Source: Candidatus Woesebacteria bacterium UBA925 (GTDB lineage: Bacteria > Patescibacteriota > Microgenomatia > UBA8517). Taken from it: 5,291 bases of DNA. The notes beneath the pieces were generated by a model. That model was given only the letters and a program-made list of their open reading frames with translations, was not told where the DNA came from and did not search any database. Location: the NCBI GenBank assembly GCA_002293705.1, contig DBDT01000070.1, positions 1 to 5,291 of the forward strand. The letters are read 5' to 3'. Below are positions 1 through 5,291 of this stretch, piece by piece. How positions within the stretch are numbered: the stretch's first letter is position 1; each line of letters starts with the position of its first letter. Made by a program: the position numbers and the translations under genes.

Positions 1-1245
1 ATACATAACCATGTACCTTGAGAAGAAATATCCTATCAAAATAGTTACAATTGCCAATGAAGGGTAAAGCACAATTTTGTTTTTTGAATCAATCTTAGTA
101 ATCAAGTACTCAAGACCCATCGCAGAGATTATTACAAGCGGAACAGACATAAACATTGCTCGTAGAGCGTGTGGGGTCTGAAAAGTTAACGCTGCAGCCA
201 GTGGAGATAAAAGTAGCCAGACAATAACTGGGAAGTACTTTATTGGACTCTTTGACAAGAGAATTAACCCAATTGGTATAAACAGTAAATCATGCAAATA
301 CATCTGCCCAGTTTCAGGGACTTTATTTCTCTGGATATCATCCCCTGACAGAAAAAGGAATAATCCATGGAAATGTGAGCCGTAATTATTAGCAAATGCT
401 AGAGAATACTCAACATATTTATTGTTAAAGATCTTTACCAATACATTGTTTTGGTCAGCGTGACTTCCCCTTAATTCATTTGCTCTATTTACTGGTCCTA
501 TATCGGACAACAAACCGACACCAGAGGCCCTTGCAAGAATTGCTGAGCTGTGAATAAAGGAGTAAAACAAAGGTATCAAAAGCAGGAGTGAGAAAAATAC
601 TGAAATTAAGACTTTCTTCCAATTCATGACAACCTTTTTGTAATTTATTAATGTCAAAAGAAACACAAAGATGGGGACAAAAACTCTTGCTGAATGATAT
701 GTGTATAGGGAAAGTACAAAAAACAATCCTGACAATATGAAAAACGATGGCTTATATAAGCCTTTGAGATAAAATAGTGCACCGGCAAGTATGAAGAATA
801 GTGCCACTGAAACTTCCCAAGCACCCCTACTAAAATGCACATGCCATGGAGAGATCGCCAGAAACAATGCAGATATTAAAGCCAACCTTTTTCGAGTTTC
901 ACCATATTTATTTCTAGACAACTCTAAAACCAAAAAATAGAGAATTAATGGCGAAAGAGATGACAATAAAACTGGGACGAATCTTGTAGATAGTTCATTT
1001 AAGCCAAAAAGATAAATAGTAGGAATCATTAAGTAAGCAGTTAGACCTGGTTTCCAATCATTAAATGATTGGAAGTGAATCGGCCAGCTTCTACCGTGCT
1101 CATCTTTTCCAGTTTTAATCAATGAGTACGCGTTGTAGCCAAGCGCAGCCTCATCAGCATTTATGGCTGGTAATTCAGAGATTGAGTAAAATCTCATAAA
1201 AAATGAGATGGCAATAATCACTATTAGTGTTAGTTTAATTTTCAT
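1..1245 (-). CDS. GT39/PMT-like membrane glycosyltransferase, N-terminal part (3' end missing)
   Basis: 415 codons run without a stop from the ATG at 1245 to the left edge, so the gene continues outside the window. By comparison with the upstream paralogue about 150 residues are missing, mostly the soluble C-terminal domain. The protein begins MKIKLTLIVI, then a first helix. Landmarks: NADEAALGYNAY with Asp31-Glu32 in the first outside loop; DEHG; FNDWKPG (61-67); GLNELSTRF; SPWHVHFSRGAWE (132-144); TYHSAR (about 182-187); LFLSGDD (297-303); PHALR with His359 and Arg362. All match gene 3 in order and spacing, and the overall pattern is that of a GT-C enzyme using a polyprenyl-phosphate sugar. 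One difference stands out: the motif FGDWK/FGDYK of the paralogues is FNDWK here, and the changed codon lies at the centre of a palindrome. The ATGA overlap with gene 3 indicates coupled translation. Substrate unknown. Confidence 0.9.
   Translation of the reverse strand, partial: MKIKLTLIVIIAISFFMRFYSISELPAINADEAALGYNAYSLIKTGKDEHGRSWPIHFQSFNDWKPGLTAYLMIPTIYLFGLNELSTRFVPVLLSSLSPLILYFLVLELSRNKYGETRKRLALISALFLAISPWHVHFSRGAWEVSVALFFILAGALFYLKGLYKPSFFILSGLFFVLSLYTYHSARVFVPIFVFLLTLINYKKVVMNWKKVLISVFFSLLLLIPLFYSFIHSSAILARASGVGLLSDIGPVNRANELRGSHADQNNVLVKIFNNKYVEYSLAFANNYGSHFHGLFLFLSGDDIQRNKVPETGQMYLHDLLFIPIGLILLSKSPIKYFPVIVWLLLSPLAAALTFQTPHALRAMFMSVPLVIISAMGLEYLITKIDSKNKIVLYPSLAIVTILIGYFFSRYMVMY
1052..1074. 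repeat. Perfect 23-base palindrome inside gene 4
   Basis: Arms TTCCAATCATT (1052-1062) and AATGATTGGAA (1064-1074) are exact reverse complements around a single central A. As a hairpin it would form a 10-bp stem with a TAA loop. It lies within the codons for SFNDWK, the conserved FGD(W/Y)K motif, and the matching stretch of gene 3 is not palindromic. No T-run follows it in the direction of transcription, so it does not look like an intrinsic terminator. Confidence 0.7.
1242..1245 (-). promoter_or_regulatory. ATGA stop/start overlap between genes 3 and 4
   Basis: The four bases ATGA hold both the start codon of gene 4 and the TGA stop of gene 3, the classic arrangement for termination-reinitiation. 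The region just upstream is AT-rich and lacks a clear Shine-Dalgarno sequence, which strengthens the case for coupling. It also indicates TGA is used as a stop here, arguing against the TGA-glycine code of Gracilibacteria and SR1. Confidence 0.75.
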
Positions 1246-2936
1246 TTAATTTTTACAATTCTTAATGAGATCTCTTTATTATCTAAAAATGGTATTTCTG
1301 AAATAACTTGGAACTGATTAGCATCTAAAGTATCTGAAACCGGTATCGCCATTGGTGATCCTACAAAGACCTCGCCACTTCTACCTCTGGCAACCTGCCA
1401 GTCAATGTATTCAAAACTTACACCTTCTATGCTTTTAACCAAACCGACGTCTCCCGACTTACTTCTCACAAAACCATTAGAAAGATCTCTCCATGCTTCA
1501 GCTGGTTTAGTTTTGTTGTAAAAGAAAAAATAAATGTATGGTTGTGCATATGATTGTTCAAATACCACCTTGGGAGCTTCACCGCCTGACTTGAGGTTGG
1601 AAATCTCAAGGACAGCTTGTTTGTATCCCCATTGCCAATACTTTGAATTAAGATTGCTCAGCTGTACAAGGTATCTGTCTGCGTATAGACCAAAACTAAC
1701 GACCACTATGCCAAATGTCAAAGCCAAACCGAGAAATTTGAAATTCTTTAAAAAATCCAGAAGAACCATCACTCCAATTGAAGTAACGTAGACAAGGGGA
1801 ATAACAAGCGCTATGGCTCGAACTGAGTGGACCTGATCTCTTGATAGTATCGATGGCAAAACTGAAAAAATCGCCCAAAAGAAAAAGAATTGATGTGCTT
1901 TGTTGACTCTAAAGTTTCTCGCCATCGAAAACATGCCCATTACTATAAATGGTGCAAACCCAATCAAGAGTTGACCTGTGTATGGTGATGAGTGTCTTGG
2001 ATTTTGAAAATCACCTTCAGAGAATAAAAATCTATATGAGAAGTGGTTGAAAAATCTCCCCAACACACCTCGCAAGAAGTGGTAGTTTTCTGAATAGTAA
2101 AGGTTGTAAAAAAGCGAACCCTTTTGAGTAGAAGTCTGTGATATAAAGTTTTGGGTGTACTCATCTGGCCTAGGAAAATTAAAGACACTAAAAACTGACA
2201 ACCTACCAGCTTGTCCAGTAAATACTGAGAGAATTATTGGAAAGCTTACAATTAAACCCAATGCAACAGAAGTTAAAATATAACCCATTTTTATTTTTAC
2301 AAACTTCCTTCTAAAGACTAAAAGCAGCGTAAAGACGACTAATGGAGTAGAAAGTTTTGCACCTTGATATGTAAGAAGGGTCAATGAAAACATCAGGGCC
2401 GACAGAACTAACAGTTTTTCTTTTTTTAAGGAGTATAAAAATAGCAAAACCCCCATAAGGGTGATTGACAATGAGACCTGGGCCTCCCAAGCACCTCTAC
2501 TGAAGTGAATATGCCATGGTGTGACTGACAAAAATAAACTTGCCAGATATGGTAGTGCTCCGACTGTTCTTCTTCTTGAAAGATTTTTTACAATAAAAAA
2601 TAGTATTATTGGCGAAATTGACCCAAACAATGCAGATGCAAATCTTGTAGAAAATTCATTTAGTCCGAACAAATATACAGGTATCACACTTAAATACACA
2701 TACAACCCAGGCTTCCAGTCACCAAATGATTCAAAGACTATTGGTAGAAGTTTTCCATGCTCATCTCTTAAGCTGTTTAGTATGGAAAATGCATTGTAAC
2801 CAAGAGATGCCTCGTCTGGGGTCAAGTGTGGAGGAATTGTGTCTAGTTTGTAGAACCTGGTGAATAATGAAAACAAAAGTAAGCTCACCAAAAACACGGA
2901 CTGAAAGTTAATTAGCCTAGCTTTTAATGTTTTCAT
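1242..2936 (-). CDS. GT39/PMT-like polytopic membrane glycosyltransferase, complete
   Basis: A 564-residue protein with stop TGA at 1244-1242. I choose the ATG at 2936 over an in-frame TTG at 2969. The ATG reduces the overlap with the upstream gene from 53 to 20 bases and gives an N terminus (MKTLKARL, then a helix) like that of the downstream paralogue. Landmarks in order: helix 1 (about 10-27); first outside loop with Asp41-Glu42 (catalytic Asp-Glu position by family analogy); DEHG (58-61); FGDWKPG (71-77); PWHIHFSRGAWE (140-151); TYQGAK (about 189-194); RFLFSEGD followed by PRHSSPYTGQ (about 302-321); RDQVHSVR (366-373). About a dozen hydrophobic segments run to residue 418. The soluble C-terminal domain (about 420-564) carries QPYIYFFFY and FEYIDW, probably outside the membrane. 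The predicted role is glycosyl transfer from a lipid-linked sugar; the acceptor is unknown. Its nearest relative here is the gene that follows, which it overlaps by ATGA. Confidence 0.93.
   Translation of the reverse strand: MKTLKARLINFQSVFLVSLLLFSLFTRFYKLDTIPPHLTPDEASLGYNAFSILNSLRDEHGKLLPIVFESFGDWKPGLYVYLSVIPVYLFGLNEFSTRFASALFGSISPIILFFIVKNLSRRRTVGALPYLASLFLSVTPWHIHFSRGAWEAQVSLSITLMGVLLFLYSLKKEKLLVLSALMFSLTLLTYQGAKLSTPLVVFTLLLVFRRKFVKIKMGYILTSVALGLIVSFPIILSVFTGQAGRLSVFSVFNFPRPDEYTQNFISQTSTQKGSLFYNLYYSENYHFLRGVLGRFFNHFSYRFLFSEGDFQNPRHSSPYTGQLLIGFAPFIVMGMFSMARNFRVNKAHQFFFFWAIFSVLPSILSRDQVHSVRAIALVIPLVYVTSIGVMVLLDFLKNFKFLGLALTFGIVVVSFGLYADRYLVQLSNLNSKYWQWGYKQAVLEISNLKSGGEAPKVVFEQSYAQPYIYFFFYNKTKPAEAWRDLSNGFVRSKSGDVGLVKSIEGVSFEYIDWQVARGRSGEVFVGSPMAIPVSDTLDANQFQVISEIPFLDNKEISLRIVKIK
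2917..2936 (-). promoter_or_regulatory. 20-base overlap between genes 2 and 3
   Basis: The chosen ATG of gene 3 lies 20 bases inside the end of gene 2, whose stop is TAG at 2919-2917. Only a weak GAAG stands a few bases upstream of the ATG, so the ribosome site is poor. If the TTG at 2969 were used instead, the overlap would be 53 bases, which is less likely. Confidence 0.55.
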
Positions 2937-4578
2937 ATGCTTCGTATATAGTTTTACCGCTTTGGTCAACTATTACTTCAATTTTACGCCAACCAGGCAT
3001 CACTTCTCCAGGTGACCTAAGTAGAAGACATTTTTGAAGATTACAGTCAACTGTAACACCAGACTCACTAACGAACAAAGATCCGTCACTTGGAATCTGC
3101 CAGGAATTCAGAAATACGTAGTTTGAGAACGAATCTGTCCACCACCAGCCACTTTGATTAAACCTAACTAGATCTGTATCAGACAAGTATTCTCTTGATG
3201 AGTATTTCCCATACCAAAGAATAAATATATGTGGCTCGCCATATTCTTTAGTTATCAACACCTTATCGTAATCCGACTGCATTTGAGTAACAAATTCTGC
3301 CATTTGCTTTGACCCGTACTGCCAACTTGATGAGAACTTTTCTGGGTAAACTGTTAAATAGTGATTTAAATAATCAGAAATGTTAAGTGCAAAGAACAGT
3401 GCTATTACGAAAAATAGCGGCTTTACTTTGTTAAAGATCATAATTAGACCAAAACTACAAGCCATTATCCAAAAAATTGACATAGGCAATAGTCTTAAAA
3501 CGTGCGGGGCATCTCTAGTAACTGACGCAGGAATTGGCGCGATTACTAAAAACAGAAGCAATACTCTAACCCAGCTGTGTTTGATATTTCTAAACAAATA
3601 CAATAATCCAACTATCATGGGGATTATGAGTGAAATCGGCAGCACACCATAACCTGGTACACTAAATTGCCTTTGATCTCCCCCTTCAAAAAATAAGAAT
3701 CTTGGATCAAAAGCTGAAAGATATGAACTTGTTACCACCTGAGATGCAAAGATGTATCTATTAAAAACCAATTTCTCGAGTAATTCAGGTAATTGGTAGC
3801 TGTTTCTGTATTGTTCAACTCTAGAGATTAGTCCTTGATCAATAACTGAAATGTTTGCCAATCTGGCATTGCCTTGACTAGTTAAAAATAGGGAGAAATT
3901 TAACAACACTACGATCAATGCTAAAAATACTGACTTTGAAATTTTTATATTCTTTTTCCAGACATGCTTAAACTGAGAGAAAATATAAACACAAAGCAAC
4001 AATGGCACAATCACCCTAAATGAATTGTACGTAAATGAAGATATTAGCCACGACAAAATCCAGATGTTTTTCGAGAAACTATCTTTACGCAAAAAGAAAT
4101 ACACACCAATGACAAAAAACGATGTAGCCACATTTGCCTCAAATGCTGCTCTTGATGCGAAGAGCGTCCAAGGTGACACTGCAAACAACACTGAAGTTAG
4201 AAATGGAAGAATTTTTGCTTGCGGTACTGAATGAAACTGTTTTTGAGCCTTCTTGGTTATCAGGTAAACAAAAACAACCATTAGTGAACCAAAAAATGCA
4301 GACGGTAATCTAACAACCATTTGACTTTCTCCAAAGATGGCGAAAAAGCCAGCTAGAATGTAAATGTAACCTGGTAACTTGTAGTCACCAAAGGCTCTAA
4401 ACACCAAGGGGAAAGACTGGCCCCATTCGTCCATTCCAGATTGCAACAAAAATCTTGCATTTACAGCATGACTGACTTCATCCCAGTTCAAACTAGGAGG
4501 GACCTGAGGATAGACAAGCCTTAAAAATAAAGCAAACAAAAATATAAAGATAATTAGAATGCTTTCTTTTATTCGCAT
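2917..4578 (-). CDS. GT39/PMT-like polytopic membrane glycosyltransferase, complete
   Basis: A 553-residue protein with stop TAG at 2919-2917. I start it at the ATG at 4578 (MRIKESI). A TTG three codons upstream would also be in frame, but ATG puts the first membrane helix (about 5-22) in the usual place. Landmarks: WDE with Asp33-Glu34 in the first outside loop, the position of the Asp-Glu pair in yeast Pmt1; DEWG; FGDYK; SPWTLFASRAAFE (about 135-147); TYNSFR (183-188); FDPRFLFFEGGD (290-301); TRDAPHVLR (354-362). A soluble tail (about 408-553) carries EPHIFILWY and a WWW run (478-480), plus two cysteines (C512, C517) that could form a disulfide outside the cell. The expected reaction is sugar transfer from a polyprenyl-phosphate sugar to an extracytoplasmic acceptor. 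This member is the less typical of the two complete ones: it has SRAAFE where genes 3 and 4 have SRGAWE. Family call firm; substrate unknown. Confidence 0.93.
   Translation of the reverse strand: MRIKESILIIFIFLFALFLRLVYPQVPPSLNWDEVSHAVNARFLLQSGMDEWGQSFPLVFRAFGDYKLPGYIYILAGFFAIFGESQMVVRLPSAFFGSLMVVFVYLITKKAQKQFHSVPQAKILPFLTSVLFAVSPWTLFASRAAFEANVATSFFVIGVYFFLRKDSFSKNIWILSWLISSFTYNSFRVIVPLLLCVYIFSQFKHVWKKNIKISKSVFLALIVVLLNFSLFLTSQGNARLANISVIDQGLISRVEQYRNSYQLPELLEKLVFNRYIFASQVVTSSYLSAFDPRFLFFEGGDQRQFSVPGYGVLPISLIIPMIVGLLYLFRNIKHSWVRVLLLFLVIAPIPASVTRDAPHVLRLLPMSIFWIMACSFGLIMIFNKVKPLFFVIALFFALNISDYLNHYLTVYPEKFSSSWQYGSKQMAEFVTQMQSDYDKVLITKEYGEPHIFILWYGKYSSREYLSDTDLVRFNQSGWWWTDSFSNYVFLNSWQIPSDGSLFVSESGVTVDCNLQKCLLLRSPGEVMPGWRKIEVIVDQSGKTIYEAYENIKS
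4569..4578 (-). promoter_or_regulatory. 10-base stop/start overlap between genes 1 and 2
   Basis: The gene 2 ATG (4578-4576) lies inside the last codons of gene 1 (CTATGCGAATAA). The 20 bases upstream of the ATG contain no purine-rich Shine-Dalgarno match. Initiation therefore probably relies on ribosomes finishing gene 1 (translational coupling) or on a leaderless-like mechanism. The overlap is seen directly; the coupling is inferred. Confidence 0.6.
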
Positions 4579-5276
4579 AGCCAACAAATTATTCTGTGCT
4601 TATTTTTTATGTAGACTTCATCCGGCAAGTCTCCTTTTTTAATTACAAGTGTTGAGTTTGTCTGTAAGTCTTTTACCCAATCTATAGATCTAAAGTTTGT
4701 CGCAGGAAGAGACCACTGACTAAGTTGATCAACCCAGGCAACTCCTTCACCCTCAAGATCCCAGTCTTTTGAAAAAGACTGAAAGACAGCTGGATCCATG
4801 CTTGAATAAAAAGCAAAAAATATGTGGGCTTCAGAAATATTTCTTGAAACTATCAAGTCGCCCCTGGGTAGGCTTTCTTCAACTATTGAATCAATCCCAG
4901 AAAACATTGCCTCATAAGCCTTGGTTGGTTGAACGTACACATAATTGAAAAGAAAATTAACAAACAAAAACACAATTGAAGCTAGGCTTAATGCAAAAAG
5001 GGTGGACCCATATTGCTTCCTAATGCTAGACAACTTTCTTATAAAGTAGCCCAAACCAAGTGCAGCCAAGTAGTACAAAAATGGTATCACCAATGCCGCC
5101 CTATTTGCTGCATGGCCTGGACCAACCGAGAGCGCTGCAGGAACATAAGATGCCAAAACTATTATCGGTAGATATGTAAATGATTTAGATCTAACAACAT
5201 ATACAAAACCTAGAATCAAACCAACAAAAGTTATTGGGTCAAATATTGCTTGACCTGGAAGCATTCCATATGTGGC
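4569..5276 (-). CDS. GT39/PMT-like membrane glycosyltransferase, C-terminal part (5' end missing)
   Basis: 235 codons are visible, ending in TAA at 4571-4569. The protein begins inside the family's conserved central region: its YGMLP matches YGVLP of the next gene (residues 310-314 there), so about 300 N-terminal residues, including the catalytic first loop, lie beyond the window. The in-frame stop just upstream sits in adapter sequence, and the Met codon at 5264 is internal rather than a start. Visible parts, numbered from that Met, are about four hydrophobic segments within residues 8-110 and a soluble tail (about 115-231). The tail carries EAHIFFAFY (145-153) and FRSIDW (191-196), both echoed in the downstream paralogues. 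The family's late H-x-x-R is here H51-A-A-N-R55, so the Arg is one residue late. The protein ends in ICWLCE, a C-x-x-C at the very C terminus. It overlaps the next gene by 10 bases. Family membership rests on the paralogues; the sugar and acceptor are unknown. Confidence 0.85.
   Translation of the reverse strand, partial: ATYGMLPGQAIFDPITFVGLILGFVYVVRSKSFTYLPIIVLASYVPAALSVGPGHAANRAALVIPFLYYLAALGLGYFIRKLSSIRKQYGSTLFALSLASIVFLFVNFLFNYVYVQPTKAYEAMFSGIDSIVEESLPRGDLIVSRNISEAHIFFAFYSSMDPAVFQSFSKDWDLEGEGVAWVDQLSQWSLPATNFRSIDWVKDLQTNSTLVIKKGDLPDEVYIKNKHRIICWLCE
4762..4781. repeat. Short inverted repeat inside gene 1
   Basis: Arms CAGTCTTTT (4762-4770) and AAAAGACTG (4773-4781) are exact reverse complements separated by GA. 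It is coding sequence (FQSFSKDW) in the soluble tail. With 9-base AT-rich arms this may well be coincidence. Confidence 0.4.
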
Positions 5277-5291
5277 CTCTTATACACATCT
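5277..5291. other. Residual Tn5/Nextera transposase adapter at contig end (not genomic)
   Basis: The last 15 bases are identical to the outer 15 bases of the 19-base Tn5 mosaic-end adapter as read out of an insert (CTGTCTCTTATACACATCT); the inner four adapter bases do not match as a block. A 15-base match placed exactly at the sequence end is far beyond chance. Read on the minus strand, the segment gives GAG then TAA, a false stop in frame with gene 1. The block should be trimmed before annotation. The inner mismatch suggests an assembly join or sequencing error at the adapter boundary, so the few bases just left of 5277 may also be unreliable. Confidence 0.9.

Noticed and set aside
654..842. 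Minus-strand open frame of 62 codons inside gene 4 in another frame
   Set aside because: The overlapping frame encodes the conserved PWHVHFSRGAWE region of gene 4, which is clearly the real one.
1052..1074. Palindrome in gene 4 as an intrinsic terminator
   Set aside because: There is no U-run after the stem in the direction of transcription and the gene continues for over 1 kb beyond it.
1534..1791. Plus-strand open frame of 85 codons opposite gene 3
   Set aside because: It is antisense to the conserved tail of gene 3; composition and lack of motifs mark it as a shadow.
1964..2188. Minus-strand open frame of 74 codons inside gene 3
   Set aside because: It lies in a different frame from the conserved RFLFSEGD region of gene 3; no independent evidence.
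2521..2799. Plus-strand open frame of 92 codons opposite gene 3
   Set aside because: It lies antisense to strongly conserved coding sequence, has no recognisable motif and no ribosome site.
2937..2969. TTG start for gene 3 at 2969
   Set aside because: It adds 11 residues with no counterpart in gene 4 and a 53-base overlap; the ATG at 2936 fits better.
3380..3652. Plus-strand open frame of 90 codons opposite gene 2
   Set aside because: It is antisense to a long, well-supported membrane protein gene and has no family resemblance.
4025..4234. Plus-strand open frame of 69 codons opposite gene 2
   Set aside because: Antisense shadow of conserved coding sequence with no support of its own.
4579..4587. 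TTG start for gene 2 at 4587
   Set aside because: It adds only three residues, has no better ribosome site, and an ATG follows immediately in frame.
4569..5264. A complete short 231-residue protein starting at the Met codon at 5264
   Set aside because: The upstream stop is in adapter sequence, and the residues before this Met (ATYG) continue the alignment to gene 2, so the Met is internal.
5280..5288. TTATACACA resembles a DnaA box (TTATNCACA)
   Set aside because: It lies wholly within the transposase adapter at the contig end, and no other boxes cluster nearby.

Overview
The window is an almost gap-free run of four same-direction genes, all on the minus strand and read from right to left. 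All four encode related large integral-membrane glycosyltransferases of the GT-C / GT39 (PMT_2, ArnT-like, dolichyl-phosphate-mannose-protein mannosyltransferase-like) type. The DNA is AT-rich, adjacent genes overlap by 20, 10 and 4 bases, and none of the three visible starts has a convincing Shine-Dalgarno site. Tandem GT39 genes in compact AT-rich genomes with weak ribosome sites fit an uncultivated bacterium of the candidate phyla radiation (Patescibacteria, perhaps Microgenomates). This placement is inference; nothing here is a phylogenetic marker.

Layout in transcription order. (1) 5276-4569 is the C-terminal part of the first enzyme; its N-terminal half lies beyond the right edge. (2) 4578-2917 is a complete enzyme of 553 residues. 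(3) 2936-1242 is a complete enzyme of 564 residues. (4) 1245-1 is the first 415 residues of a fourth enzyme, open to the left edge, with its C-terminal part missing. There is no non-coding stretch of any length, so no promoter, terminator, RNA gene, CRISPR array or mobile element can be seen. The operon promoter must lie to the right of the window.

The last 15 bases (5277-5291) match the outer part of the Tn5/Nextera transposase adapter and are almost certainly not genomic. They put a false in-frame stop upstream of gene 1 and make it look like a complete 231-residue protein starting at an internal Met.

The four proteins share family landmarks: an Asp-Glu pair in the first extracytoplasmic loop (genes 2-4), an SPW...(S)R..(W/F)E segment, a (T)Y..(A/F)(R/K) segment, an LF..GD segment, and a late H-x-x-R segment that is altered in gene 1. 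Genes 1-3 also share a soluble C-terminal module. Genes 3 and 4 are the closest pair, with similarity visible even in the DNA, which suggests a tandem duplication. The likely joint role is transfer of several sugars from polyprenyl-phosphate donors onto a cell-surface glycan or glycoprotein. Donor, acceptor and division of labour cannot be read from the sequence. I found no clearly new defence or mobile system. The items most worth checking are the adapter artefact, the divergent paralogue array, and a perfect 23-base palindrome inside a conserved coding motif of gene 4.
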